From: DATJFQ01 sp035492775 | GTDB taxonomy: Bacteria > Acidobacteriota > Vicinamibacteria > Vicinamibacterales > 2-12-FULL-66-21 | Direction: 5' to 3' | DNA: 64,000 nt | Assembly: GCA_035492775.1 (NCBI GenBank) | Contig: DATJIW010000057.1 | Coordinates: 62,001 to 126,000, forward strand | Shown: one piece after another, positions 25,534-33,847 of the stretch | How positions within the stretch are numbered: the stretch's first letter is position 1 | Layout of the letters: every line of letters starts with the position of its first letter | Position numbers and translations under genes: made by a program | Notes under the pieces: model-generated | Told to the model about the DNA's origin: nothing | The model's database searches: none | What the model saw: the letters and a program-made list of their open reading frames with translations, nothing else

Positions 25534-26337
25534 CTACAGGTTCCGTTCGACAGTTACTTCTACCATGCCCAGCGGTTCCTCGCGGGCGACGTACAGCTCG
25601 TCGGCATCCAGGGATAAGAGGTCGGCCGGGCGATACGGTCGTTCCTCGGCCGTCAGCGTGACGGAGGAGAGTTCCGCGTAAGTCTCGAGGATGACGTCCG
25701 CGATACCCGAAAGCGTGTGCTGAAGGGAACCGGACGCGTGCCACACAAAGTTTTCGATGATCGCGGCCCGGATGCCCTGGCGGAAGGTCGCAAACGCAAT
25801 GTCGCCGGGACCGTAGGACCATCTCGCGGACAGCGCCGCTACGAGCAGCGGTTGCACCCCTTCATGGTGTGCGTCATGGCCGGGCGGAGCGCGATGGGCG
25901 GTCCTCAGCCCGCAACTCCGCATGACGACGAGGTTCTCGATCGCGGCCGTCACCGACGACCGGTCTCCGTTGCTGACGACGATCGCGGCGCGCCGCTCAC
26001 CGCTGCCTGGCGCGAACGCCTGACCCTGCGCTTTGCCTCCCACCTCGATGCGCGTCCACACATGTTCCGATGCTTCGATCCGCGCCAGCGTCACTTGCGG
26101 GAATTGCCCGAGGATGGCGTCGGCCACCGCGAGCGCGAATAGTTCAACCTCCGGGAAGCGCTGGGCGCGCGCCACACGATACACGACGTTCTTGAGCGGC
26201 TCTACCGGGAGCGCGTCGCCTCCTTCGAGCCGCACGCTGACGGTGACGTCCTTGGGATCGTGCCGATCCCCTCGGTGCAGCACGCGCAGCAGACGCAGGC
26301 GGGTTTCACCGTACGTGGTGGAGTGAATGTGAGACAT
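25534..26337 (-). CDS. Urate oxidase (uricase), cofactor-free type
   Basis: The 267-residue protein matches cofactor-independent uricases: YGETRLRLLRVLHRGDRHD, DVTVSVRLEGG, LKNVVYRVARAQ (family: MKNTVYALA), FPQVTLARIEASEHVWTRI and the final EVTVERNL. The enzyme oxidises urate with O2 to 5-hydroxyisourate and H2O2. At 267 residues it is somewhat shorter than typical uricases (~300). No hydroxyisourate hydrolase, OHCU decarboxylase or allantoinase gene is nearby, but a purine-salvage gene (apt) follows on the other strand. It is divergent from acyP across a 32-bp gap. Confidence 0.85.
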   Translation of the reverse strand: MSHIHSTTYGETRLRLLRVLHRGDRHDPKDVTVSVRLEGGDALPVEPLKNVVYRVARAQRFPEVELFALAVADAILGQFPQVTLARIEASEHVWTRIEVGGKAQGQAFAPGSGERRAAIVVSNGDRSSVTAAIENLVVMRSCGLRTAHRAPPGHDAHHEGVQPLLVAALSARWSYGPGDIAFATFRQGIRAAIIENFVWHASGSLQHTLSGIADVILETYAELSSVTLTAEERPYRPADLLSLDADELYVAREEPLGMVEVTVERNL

Positions 26338-26350
26338 GCGACATGGTAAG

Positions 26351-26358
26351 GCTATAAT
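26351..26358. promoter_or_regulatory. Overlapping divergent -10 boxes (uricase / acyP)
   Basis: On the plus strand TATAAT (26353-26358) ends 12 nt before acyP ATG 26370. On the minus strand TATAGC (26356-26351) ends 14 nt before uricase ATG 26337. Four base pairs serve both boxes. The whole intergenic region is 32 bp, so both promoters must lie here or within the neighbouring genes. Confidence 0.5.
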
Positions 26359-26369
26359 TCGCGTGTCGC

Positions 26370-26642
26370 ATGATTGTTGCGCGGCGCTATGTCATCGCCG
26401 GGCGCGTGCAGGGCGTCGGCTTTCGAATGTTCGCGGAGGCGGTGGCAGCGCGGGAAGGGGTCCACGGCTGGGTGCGGAATCTTCCCGATGGCTCGGTGGA
26501 GGCATTCGTCGAAGGCGAGCGCACCGGGGTCGAAGCGATGGAGGCCGCACTTCGCCGCGGTCCGTCCTCCTCGCGGATTGACGACGTGTTCGTGACAGAA
26601 GAGGCACCGGCGCATCGTGCCACCGGTTTCTCCATCCGCTGA
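26370..26642 (+). CDS. acyP: Acylphosphatase
   Basis: The 90-residue protein is a typical acylphosphatase: RRYVIAGRVQGVGFRMFAEAVA contains the phosphate-binding loop VQGVGFR with catalytic Arg, and GWVRNLPDGSVEAFVEG carries catalytic Asn in the NLPDG motif. It hydrolyses carboxyl-phosphate bonds such as 1,3-bisphosphoglycerate or acetyl phosphate in the cytosol. The ATG at 26370 is 12 nt after TATAAT, so it should be translated from a nearly leaderless mRNA. The next gene, apt, starts 9 bp after the stop, suggesting an operon. Confidence 0.95.
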   Translation: MIVARRYVIAGRVQGVGFRMFAEAVAAREGVHGWVRNLPDGSVEAFVEGERTGVEAMEAALRRGPSSSRIDDVFVTEEAPAHRATGFSIR

Positions 26643-26651
26643 CGGAACACT

Positions 26652-27167
26652 ATGGACTCACTCAAGACGCACATCCGCCACGTGCCGGATTTTCCAAAGC
26701 CGGGAATTCTGTTCTACGACGTCACGACCCTGCTCAAGGACGCCCAAGGATTCAAGCTGGCGATCGACAGCATGTCGGCGCCCTATCGCGATACGGGCAT
26801 CTCGCTCGTGGTGGGCATCGAGAGCCGCGGATTCATTCTCGGCGCGGCCGTCGCGGACCGTATAGGCGCGGGGTTCGTGCCCGTACGGAAACTCGGCAAG
26901 CTGCCCGCCGAGACCATTCGTGCCAGCTACGCGCTCGAATACGGAACCGACAGCCTGGAAATGCACCGCGACGCGATCGAGGCGGGGCAGAAGGTGCTCA
27001 TCGTCGATGACCTGCTCGCCACCGGAGGCACGGCGCGCGCCACCGTCGATCTCGTCCGCCAGTTGGGCGGCGATGTCGTCGGCGTGGCGTTTCTCATCGA
27101 GCTGATGGATCTTGGCGGCCGCGCGAAGCTGACCGGCGAGGCCGTCCACGCCGTGTTGCAGTACTGA
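26652..27167 (+). CDS. apt: Adenine phosphoribosyltransferase
   Basis: The 171-residue protein matches Apt over its full length: HIRHVPDFPKPGILFYDVTTLL at the N-terminus, GIESRGFILGAAVADRIG, VRKLGKLP and the PRPP-binding motif VLIVDDLLATGGTA. It converts adenine plus PRPP to AMP and pyrophosphate for purine salvage. Length and start agree with the family. Its position after acyP may just reflect operon economy. The divergent uricase also acts on purines. Confidence 0.96.
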   Translation: MDSLKTHIRHVPDFPKPGILFYDVTTLLKDAQGFKLAIDSMSAPYRDTGISLVVGIESRGFILGAAVADRIGAGFVPVRKLGKLPAETIRASYALEYGTDSLEMHRDAIEAGQKVLIVDDLLATGGTARATVDLVRQLGGDVVGVAFLIELMDLGGRAKLTGEAVHAVLQY

Positions 27168-27207
27168 GCGCAACGCCCATATGGCAGGAAGAAGTGGGCG
27201 ATTCGGG

Positions 27208-27213
27208 TATCAT
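27208..27213 (+). promoter_or_regulatory. Candidate -10 box upstream of tRNA-Arg
   Basis: TATCAT lies about 70 nt before the mature tRNA. It could also be unrelated. No -35 is obvious. Confidence 0.2.
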
Positions 27214-27283
27214 TAAGGGCTCTCGAGAACTCCCGGATGCTGCAGGAAAGGGCCGCCGGGCAGCTCGAGCCCTGCATTCCTCC

Positions 27284-27360
27284 GCGCCCGTAGCTCAGCA
27301 GGATAGAGCATCGGTTTCCTAAACCGGGGGTCGCAGGTTCGAGACCTGCCGGGCGCGCCA
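27284..27360 (+). tRNA. tRNA-Arg (anticodon CCT)
   Basis: The 77-nt gene folds as a standard cloverleaf: acceptor GCGCCCG with CGGGCGC, D-arm AGCTC..GAGC, anticodon arm with loop TTCCTAA (anticodon CCT, decoding AGG), and T-arm GCAGG-TTCGAGA-CCTGC. The 3' CCA is encoded at 27358-27360. No intron or attachment-site duplication is visible. The TPR gene starts 39 nt downstream. Confidence 0.97.
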
Positions 27361-27398
27361 AAGAAAACAGCAGCAGAAGAAACGGTACAAGAAAGGCC

Positions 27399-28142
27399 AT
27401 GAAGCGGATCGAACGCCACAAACTGAAAGGGAACGAGTTCGCGGACACCGTCGCGCGCGCGCGCAACATCATCGTCGAACGGCAGCAGACGGTGACGACG
27501 ACCGTGGTGGCGGTCGTGTCGCTGGTGGTCATCCTGGGCGGGTTCATGGCCTGGAGAACGAGCCGGAAGAGCCACGCGACCGAGTCCCTCGCGCAGGCAC
27601 TTGCGATTGCCGAAGCGCCGATCGTGACGCCGCCGGCACCCGCGCCGGGAAGCCCCGCGCCCGTTCAGCAGCCGAACACGTTCCGCACTGAAAAGGCACG
27701 CGACGAGGCGGCGCTTCCGTTGCTGATGAAAACCGCCGACGCCTATCCGTCGACCGACGCGGGAATTACCGCGCGATTCCGCGCCGCAGCCACGCTCGCC
27801 GACCTTGGCCGTTACGGCGAAGCGACCGAGCGCTATCGTGAGGTCATCGACAAGGCGGGGCAGTCCAGCATCTACGCGCGGACCGCAAAGCTCGGACTGG
27901 CTGACTCGCTGAGCGCGCAGGGCAAGTACGACGAAGCGATTGCGACGCTGAAAGAACTGACGACCGACCCGAACGTGCAGCTTCCGCTGGACGGGATCCT
28001 GATGCAGCTCGGACGAACCGCCGTGCAGGGCGGAAAGACGGACGAAGCGACCCGCGCATTCACCCGGATCGTCAACGAGTTCCCGCAGTCGCTATACGTC
28101 AACGAAGCCAGGCAGAAGATCGCTGAACTGAAGAAGGCGTGA
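27399..28142 (+). CDS. Membrane-anchored TPR protein (YfgM-like)
   Basis: The 247-residue protein has a basic cytoplasmic N-terminus (KRIERHKLKGNEF), one membrane helix at about 34-53, a Pro/Ala linker (APAPGSPAPVQQP), and TPR-like helical pairs from about 100 to the end (RAAATLADLGRYGEATERYR, LADSLSAQGKYDEAIATL, FPQSLYVNEARQKI). The layout resembles YfgM, an inner-membrane ancillary factor of the Sec/BAM pathway, but the linker is longer. The start is supported by AAAGG 3 nt upstream. A strong hairpin follows the stop. Confidence 0.8.
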   Translation: MKRIERHKLKGNEFADTVARARNIIVERQQTVTTTVVAVVSLVVILGGFMAWRTSRKSHATESLAQALAIAEAPIVTPPAPAPGSPAPVQQPNTFRTEKARDEAALPLLMKTADAYPSTDAGITARFRAAATLADLGRYGEATERYREVIDKAGQSSIYARTAKLGLADSLSAQGKYDEAIATLKELTTDPNVQLPLDGILMQLGRTAVQGGKTDEATRAFTRIVNEFPQSLYVNEARQKIAELKKA

Positions 28143-28148
28143 GCTGCG

Positions 28149-28175
28149 ATGCAGCGCGCCACCGGCGCGCTGCAT
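28149..28175. terminator. Bidirectional terminator-like hairpin
   Basis: A perfect 12-bp stem (28149-28160 with 28164-28175) closes on the 3-nt loop ACC, between convergent TPR and PilZ genes. It lacks a T-run on either strand, so it may stop RNA decay or work with Rho rather than terminate alone. Confidence 0.6.
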
Positions 28176-28188
28176 ACGGGGTATACAA

Positions 28189-28629
28189 CTACGCGGTGCG
28201 AGTGCGTTCGGCGGCCCAGGCGGCGGCATCCGACTTGGCGGCCGGCGCGGCCTGGTGAGCAGGTTCGACGAGCAGGCGCAGTGCGTATTCCGAGGGCGAG
28301 CCGGTCTGCTGGCTGTACGGACCAACCCGGAAAATGGCGGAGAGCACGTTCGGCTTGCGGAGCGCGGGGGGGAGGTCAGGACGATTACGGGCGTCCCGGT
28401 CGATCTGGAAATAGACCAGCCGATACAGTGGAATCGCGGCGCCGTTCAGGCACTCGACCGCAACGCCATGCTCGCTCACGTCGCGCGTGAGGACGGACGC
28501 GAACTTGGTGGCGCCCCGGGCGTCTTTCCACACGATCTGCCCAGGCACTTCCAGGCGGCGGCGTTCCGACGTCCGTTTGTCACCCTTCGGCTGCTGCCCA
28601 CCCTGCACCAAACGTAAACGCTGTTCCAT
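28189..28629 (-). CDS. PilZ-domain protein
   Basis: The 146-residue protein has a PilZ-type fold: KRTSERRRLEVPGQIVW carries the RxxxR c-di-GMP switch (RTSERRR), and TRDVSEHGVAVEC matches the (D/N)xSxxG motif. It likely binds cyclic di-GMP in the cytosol and passes the signal to unknown partners. ATG 28629 follows AGGGAA by 5 nt. An in-frame ATG at 28653 lies upstream of that site and is disfavoured. No diguanylate cyclase gene is present in the window. Confidence 0.85.
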   Translation of the reverse strand: MEQRLRLVQGGQQPKGDKRTSERRRLEVPGQIVWKDARGATKFASVLTRDVSEHGVAVECLNGAAIPLYRLVYFQIDRDARNRPDLPPALRKPNVLSAIFRVGPYSQQTGSPSEYALRLLVEPAHQAAPAAKSDAAAWAAERTRTA

Positions 28630-28765
28630 TGACGTTCCCTCCGGGTTTCGCACCCGGCCGGAGCTGTATCAAGTGTCGATCCGGCTCTTACAAAACGGTC
28701 AGCCTCGTGTGCAAGTCAATGTAAACGCGCGTTTTAGCTCTGATGTGCACGTTCCGGCGAACTGT

Positions 28766-28800
28766 CGGAAACTGGATACCTGCTATCCGAACCGTTTTTT
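28766..28800 (+). terminator. Weak terminator-like hairpin with T6 tract, orphan
   Basis: On the plus strand CGG(N5)GGATA-CCTGC-TATCC(N3)CCG is followed by TTTTTT. No plus-strand gene precedes it, so it may end an unseen small RNA or be chance. The rest of 28630-28809 is the PilZ upstream region. Confidence 0.25.
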
Positions 28801-28809
28801 GGCTGGATA

Positions 28810-31716
28810 CTAGGTAGTCGCTTCCACGCCTAATCGCTCCATTTTCAAATAGAGTCCGCGTCTTGTCAGTCCGAGCGAGCGTGCGGTCTGCGAAATGTTC
28901 CCCGCCGACCGCTGCAGCGCATTCTGGATCATTTCCCGTTCGAGGCGGTCGACCGCCTCGGACAGCGTGACGTTCCGGGCCCGGCCGCGCGGGGCCGGCC
29001 CGGGAGCCACGCCAAACGCGGGCGAGAGCAGGTCCGGCGTGACCACGCCTCCCGCCGAAGCCATCGCCACCGCCCGTTGCACCTCGTTGCGAAGCTGGCG
29101 CACGTTGCCGGGCCAGCCGAACGCGTCGAACAGGTCGAGCGTTTCAGGGCTGAGCCTCACACCCGGTTTGCCGAGGCGCTCGCTCGCCTCGCGGAGGAAG
29201 AACGTGCTCAGATGTGGAATCTCTTCGCGCCGTTCGCGCAGCGGCGGCAATTGAATGCGAATGACGCTGAGACGGTAGAACAGGTCCTCGCGGAACGTGC
29301 CTTCCGCCACGCGCTGCTCGAGATCCGCATTCGTCGCAGCGACGACTCGGACGTCGACGCGCACGGGCCGCGTCTCGCCGACCGGCAGTACCTCGCCTTG
29401 CTCGAGAAACCGCAGCAGTTTCGGCTGAACGTCGATCGGAAGATCGCCCACTTCGTCCATGAACAGCGTGCCGCCGACTGCCGTGCGCAGAACGCCGGGC
29501 TGGTCGGCGACCGCGCCGGTGAACGAGCCGCGCCGGTGCCCGAACAACTGGCTGTCGGCAAGCTCGCGGGTGGCGCTCGTACAGTTGTAGGGCAGGAACA
29601 TCCCTTCACGGCGCGGCGACCCCGCATGGATGGCGCGCGCGATGAGATCCTTTCCGGTCCCGCTCTCCCCGGTGATCAACACGGTCAGATCGGATCCCTG
29701 CAGCCGCTGGATCTGATCGATGACACGTTGCATCGCGGGGGAGGCGCACACGAATCCAGGAATCACCGGTTCGAGCGGGCGTTCCGCAGCACCCGCGGCC
29801 GGCTCCAGCGGCCGCTCGCGCGCCATGCACAGCTCGAATCCCTGCCGCGCGATTGCGCAGAGCGTCCGGAACCTGTGCACGATCGGCGCGGAGAAGGGAC
29901 GCATGCCCGACACGACGGCGTACCGTATCGACGTTCCCTCGCGCCCGATCGGCTCGAGCAGCAGCATCGGCGACGGACCGGTACGGACCCGCAGCCCCGC
30001 AGCCGCGATCGTCCGGGCGGTATCGGCGTCGCATCCTGTTGCCGACACGACCCGCAGGCTCGTTCCCGCCTGCACGAAGATCACCGCCGCCGTCGCATCG
30101 CACGCTTCCATCAGTGCCGTCGTCGCTTCGCGCGCGAGGAGGGCGGGGGTCACGGCAGCATCGACCAGGCGCCGGACGATGGCCGCGTCGCCGTCCACTT
30201 CGACGCCAATGAACGGTCCGGTGCCCGCAACCGGGACCTCGGCGGATGCGGCTTTGGCCTCGGCGAGATCCGGCGCCGCCCCCAGCGCCTCGAAGATGGC
30301 GGTCGCGTCCGCGAGATACCGCGTCGCGCGGGAGCGTGCACCGGCGCCGCCGGCGAGCCTCCCCAGCGCGAGATAACTCAGGCCGGCCTGATAGCGCTCG
30401 CCAAGCACGTCGAATACGCTGACGCTCTGGCCGAAATCGTGGTAGGCCTCCGTCACGCGGCCGGCGATGGCATGCACGCGGCCGCGCAGGCGCAGACACT
30501 CACCCCACACGCTCGTCATGGCGCCGGCCTGGAGGCGGGCGCCGACGGAGGCGAGCCGCGACTCCGCCTCGTCGTGCCGATCCAGCGACAGGAGCGCCTC
30601 GGTGGCGACCAATTCCGCGAGCGCCGAATAGTGGGCGGGCACGTCTTCAGCGGCGGCGATGTCGTTCGCGATCGCGAGAGCCTGTTCCGGACGTCCGCCC
30701 CGCAGCGCCACGCGGCCCTCGAGCACCCGAACCGACCACTGATACCAGCGGTTCGAGTGCGCGCCGGGATCGCCGTAGGCCTCTCGGGATCGCTGCAGGC
30801 AGCGGCCGGCCTCCTCGTGGTTGCCGCGGATGAGGTGAATCTGCGCCAGCGTGTCGAATACGGCGCCGGTCGTCTCGCGCATGAACTGCAGCGGACTGCG
30901 GACGTCGAGCGCGCGATTGAGCACCTGCTCCGCGCGTGCAAGATTGCCGAGACGCACGCTGATCTGGCCGAGGGAAGCGAGGGCGATGCCCAGACCGTGC
31001 GGCGTGCCCGATTCCTCCTGCAGCTCGACGCTGCGCTCCGCAAGCGTGAGCGCTTGATCGTGGCGATGCTGCATCATCGCGACGTTCGCCTGATTGCCGC
31101 AGACGATCGCGAGCACGTCGTGTGCGTGCACCATGATCGCGAGCCGTTCGGCGTGCCGCAGCGCCGCCATGGCTTCGTCGAGGCGGCCGTCCTGTGCGAG
31201 CGTGACGCCCGTCAACGAGTGGACGAGCGCGAGGTGACGGCCGTCGCCCGCGGCGTGAAGCGCGGAAGCCGCCTGCGCGATGTGCTCGCGCACGATCGCG
31301 CCTTCGCCGACCTGCCGGTAACAGAGACCCAGTTCGTAATGCGCAAGCCCGATCGCACGCGAATCGTGCGCGCGCTCGGCCTGCTTGAGGGCCCGCGTGA
31401 GAAACGCAATCGCGCGCGACGGCTCTCCGCGCCCGACAGACAGCCGGCCGTGCAGGCGCCACAATTCCGAGAGTCGTGCCGGATGAAGGCGTTCGCGCTC
31501 GCCAGGAGGCTGTCCGAGCGCGTCCGTCGCCTGGCGCAGGTCGTCTTGCAGCAGCCACGCCTCGGCGAGTGCGCATCGGAGCTGCAGTACGTCGTCGCGC
31601 GACAGCCCCGGCTGTCGAAGCGCGCGTACGAGCAGGGTAGAGGCTTCGGCTCCATGCCCGCGCGTCAGCGCGTCGGTGGCCTGCCCGACGAGATCCGAGG
31701 CGGCCGCGGAGGTCAC
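28810..31716 (-). CDS. TPR-containing sigma-54-dependent transcriptional activator
   Basis: The 968-residue protein starts with ~400 residues of TPR-like helical repeats, then a GAF-like region (about 500-640), a sigma-54 AAA+ domain and a C-terminal Fis-type helix-turn-helix. Walker A is GESGTGK (about 670-676). The sigma-54 contact loop is GSFTGA at 730-735 rather than GAFTGA. Walker B is GGTLFMDEVGDL. The C-terminus (GNISQTARSLGLTRRGLYLK) is a good Fis HTH. It should bind enhancers and open sigma-54 promoters in response to a partner bound by the TPRs. There is no receiver domain. GTG 31716 is 8 nt after TATACT. rpoN itself is at 61.3 kb. Confidence 0.93.
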   Translation of the reverse strand: MTSAAASDLVGQATDALTRGHGAEASTLLVRALRQPGLSRDDVLQLRCALAEAWLLQDDLRQATDALGQPPGERERLHPARLSELWRLHGRLSVGRGEPSRAIAFLTRALKQAERAHDSRAIGLAHYELGLCYRQVGEGAIVREHIAQAASALHAAGDGRHLALVHSLTGVTLAQDGRLDEAMAALRHAERLAIMVHAHDVLAIVCGNQANVAMMQHRHDQALTLAERSVELQEESGTPHGLGIALASLGQISVRLGNLARAEQVLNRALDVRSPLQFMRETTGAVFDTLAQIHLIRGNHEEAGRCLQRSREAYGDPGAHSNRWYQWSVRVLEGRVALRGGRPEQALAIANDIAAAEDVPAHYSALAELVATEALLSLDRHDEAESRLASVGARLQAGAMTSVWGECLRLRGRVHAIAGRVTEAYHDFGQSVSVFDVLGERYQAGLSYLALGRLAGGAGARSRATRYLADATAIFEALGAAPDLAEAKAASAEVPVAGTGPFIGVEVDGDAAIVRRLVDAAVTPALLAREATTALMEACDATAAVIFVQAGTSLRVVSATGCDADTARTIAAAGLRVRTGPSPMLLLEPIGREGTSIRYAVVSGMRPFSAPIVHRFRTLCAIARQGFELCMARERPLEPAAGAAERPLEPVIPGFVCASPAMQRVIDQIQRLQGSDLTVLITGESGTGKDLIARAIHAGSPRREGMFLPYNCTSATRELADSQLFGHRRGSFTGAVADQPGVLRTAVGGTLFMDEVGDLPIDVQPKLLRFLEQGEVLPVGETRPVRVDVRVVAATNADLEQRVAEGTFREDLFYRLSVIRIQLPPLRERREEIPHLSTFFLREASERLGKPGVRLSPETLDLFDAFGWPGNVRQLRNEVQRAVAMASAGGVVTPDLLSPAFGVAPGPAPRGRARNVTLSEAVDRLEREMIQNALQRSAGNISQTARSLGLTRRGLYLKMERLGVEATT

Positions 31717-31723
31717 GCCGCGC

Positions 31724-31729
31724 AGTATA
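31724..31729 (-). promoter_or_regulatory. -10 box of the sigma-54 activator gene, inside a dyad
   Basis: TATACT (31729-31724) ends 8 nt before GTG 31716. It sits in an imperfect dyad (CAGTATA ... TATACAG, 31723-31741), which might be an autoregulatory operator. Confidence 0.35.
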
Positions 31730-31780
31730 GCTGGTATACAGCGCGGTTGGATAGAGGGTTTACAGATTGGCGCGCAAGAT

Positions 31781-31815
31781 CAATTCCCAATCCCCAATTC
31801 CCAACTCCCAATTTT
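31781..31815. repeat. Five 7-bp units (CAATTCC type)
   Basis: CAATTCC, CAATCCC, CAATTCC, CAACTCC and CAATTTT stand in perfect 7-bp register between the sigma-54 activator and the agmatinase gene. It is the shortest member of the heptad islands in this window. Confidence 0.75.
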
Positions 31816-31824
31816 TGTCGTCGG

Positions 31825-32736
31825 CTAAAGGCGTTTCGCGCGCGGATCGGAGGCGAAGCGATAAGTGAGGAGCTTGTAAATGAGCTTCGCGCAGAGGAAG
31901 TTCGGCGCCACGATGCCGGGAATCGGGCTCAATTCGACGATGTCGGCCGCAACGACCGTGCGGTGTCGGGCGACGGCGCGGAGCAATGCCGTGACCTCTC
32001 CCCACGAAAGGCCGCCTGGCTCCGGCGTCCCCGTGGCGGGCATGATGGCGGGGTCCAGGCCATCGACATCGATGCTGACGTAGACGTTCGCCTGCAGCGT
32101 GTCGACGACGCGGTCGATCCATGCGGGGTCTTTCCGCATGTCCATGTCCCAGAACACGCTCGTGTTCAGGTGACCGAGGACGGCGGCTTCTTCGGTCGAG
32201 AGACTGCGGATGCCGACCTGCGTGATCTTTGCGTACTGGAGAGAGCGGCGCATGGCGCACGCATGGCTGTGGACGGTGCCCAGGTACGCGTCGCGCATGT
32301 CGGCGTGCGCGTCGATCTGCAGCAACGACAGCTTGTCGAACTTCCGCGCAGCGGCAGAGACGAGCGGCGGAGTAATCGAGTGCTCCCCCCCGAGGGCGAC
32401 GAGAAACTTGTCGCGCCCGATCACCTCGTAGGCGACGCGCTCGATCTCGTCCACCACCGCGCTCATCTCGCCGAACGGCAGCTCCATTTCCGGGAGGGTG
32501 AAGAGGCCGACGCCGTGGATGTCGGCGCGTACTTCTTCGTCCCAGAGCTCCATGTGCGACGACGCCTGCAGGATTTCGTGAGGGCCCATCCGTGTGCCCC
32601 CGACATACGACGTCGTGCGGTCGACGGGAACCGGCAGGATGACGACCGCGGCTTCGTCGAAGCCGGGCATGTGGGGCATGGCGCCGCCGAAGACCAGCGG
32701 CACACCGTGGTCGTACTGGAACGGCAGATCTTTCAA
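31825..32736 (-). CDS. speB: Agmatinase (ureohydrolase family)
   Basis: The 303-residue protein carries all binuclear-Mn ligands of ureohydrolases: GGEHS (His), DAHADMRD (Asp, His, Asp) and SIDVDGLDP (two Asp). The loop and length fit agmatinase better than arginase, so the predicted reaction is agmatine to putrescine plus urea. Guanidino substrates such as aminopropylagmatine remain possible. Its start overlaps the end of the upstream deoxyhypusine-synthase-like gene by 4 bp (ATGA), so the two are co-translated, pointing to one polyamine pathway. Confidence 0.88.
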   Translation of the reverse strand: MKDLPFQYDHGVPLVFGGAMPHMPGFDEAAVVILPVPVDRTTSYVGGTRMGPHEILQASSHMELWDEEVRADIHGVGLFTLPEMELPFGEMSAVVDEIERVAYEVIGRDKFLVALGGEHSITPPLVSAAARKFDKLSLLQIDAHADMRDAYLGTVHSHACAMRRSLQYAKITQVGIRSLSTEEAAVLGHLNTSVFWDMDMRKDPAWIDRVVDTLQANVYVSIDVDGLDPAIMPATGTPEPGGLSWGEVTALLRAVARHRTVVAADIVELSPIPGIVAPNFLCAKLIYKLLTYRFASDPRAKRL

Positions 32737-33806
32737 GTGCGGGCCTCGAAACGCGCTTGCGGAAAGGGACGGCCCTCGACGGCCATGACCGGGCCCGAAA
32801 GATCGAAGCGCAACGGCTTCCGGGCGGCCAGCACCTCGCGCGCGCTCGTAGCGAGCGCGGTCACGAGCAGCGGCAGCGCCAGCGTGGCGTCGGCGTGTAC
32901 GGTCACCTGTTCGGCATCCGCCGCCAGCTTCCCCCAGCTTTGCGCCTCCTCGAGGCTCGCGCCCGATGCGCCGCCGAAATGCGGCACGTCCGTCACGATC
33001 TGCAGCGCGTAGCGATGGCCGCCGACGCGGTCGTCGTAGAACTCCGCCTGCACGCTGGCCTGATTGATGAAATTCTTCGGCGTCCCGCCACCGACCACGA
33101 CCGATGCCGTGCGCGGCCGCCGGATGACGAGATTCGTCGATTCCATGATGTCGCCGATCACGTCGATCTGCCCGGCAGAGGGATCGCTGTCGCGTGCCTG
33201 CGAGATCCCCATGCCGATCGAGGAGTCCGCGATGGCGGGACAGAAGATCGGCACGTTCGCGCGAAACGCCGCCGTGAGGATGCCGTCAGCGCTCGTCTCC
33301 TTCCACAGGTATTCGCCGAGCCGGTACAGGTATTCGCGCGTCGTATACGGCCGCCGCTCCAGCGTCAGCGTGAACGCCGCGATCCACTCGTCGTTCTCGA
33401 TGAACTCGTCCTCGTTCGCGTAGGTGTCGTAGACGCGGTCGATGTGCTCGGCCTGGAGGGCCGCGTCGTTCTCCCGCGGCGACCCGAGGTAGTGCCGGCG
33501 CCCGCGCGTCTCGTGCAGGTCGTGATAAAGGTTGGCCCCCGTCGAGATCAGACAGTCGATGTACCGCTCGGCAACCAGGTGCGACACGATCCGCCGCATT
33601 CCTCCGGCGCTCAACGCGCCGGCCAGGCCGAAGAAGATCGTGCAGTCGTCGGCGAGCATCCGCTCCCAGATGCGTCGCGCCGTCGCCAGGCTGCGTCCTT
33701 GAAACGAAACGCGCTCCAGCTGCGCCAGCACGTCGTCGGCCGTCGCGCCGGGATTGATGGTAAACGGCTCGACGGGTGCGCGCAGAAAACGATGCTTCGT
33801 TTTCAT
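32733..33806 (-). CDS. Deoxyhypusine-synthase-like protein (probable polyamine synthase)
   Basis: The 357-residue protein belongs to the deoxyhypusine synthase (DHS) family: FFGLAGALSAGGMRRIV and STGANLYHDLHE in the NAD-binding core, CPAIADSSIGM, and GGGTPKNF, in which Lys244 aligns with the lysine that carries the aminobutyl group in eukaryotic DHS. Bacteria lack eIF5A, so a protein substrate is unlikely. Bacterial DHS-like enzymes are known to make homospermidine or related polyamines. Co-translation with agmatinase supports a route from agmatine/putrescine to a longer polyamine. The exact donor and acceptor are not readable from sequence. Confidence 0.88.
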   Translation of the reverse strand: MKTKHRFLRAPVEPFTINPGATADDVLAQLERVSFQGRSLATARRIWERMLADDCTIFFGLAGALSAGGMRRIVSHLVAERYIDCLISTGANLYHDLHETRGRRHYLGSPRENDAALQAEHIDRVYDTYANEDEFIENDEWIAAFTLTLERRPYTTREYLYRLGEYLWKETSADGILTAAFRANVPIFCPAIADSSIGMGISQARDSDPSAGQIDVIGDIMESTNLVIRRPRTASVVVGGGTPKNFINQASVQAEFYDDRVGGHRYALQIVTDVPHFGGASGASLEEAQSWGKLAADAEQVTVHADATLALPLLVTALATSAREVLAARKPLRFDLSGPVMAVEGRPFPQARFEART

Positions 33807-33847
33807 CCGCCGCTATTCTGCCGCAAAGATGAAACGATCCGCAAAGA

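Noticed and set aside
29077..33012. 1311-codon plus-strand open frame antisense to the sigma-54 activator and agmatinase genes
   Set aside because: It mirrors high-GC third-position bias of the true minus-strand genes, has no domain, and overlaps three well-supported genes.
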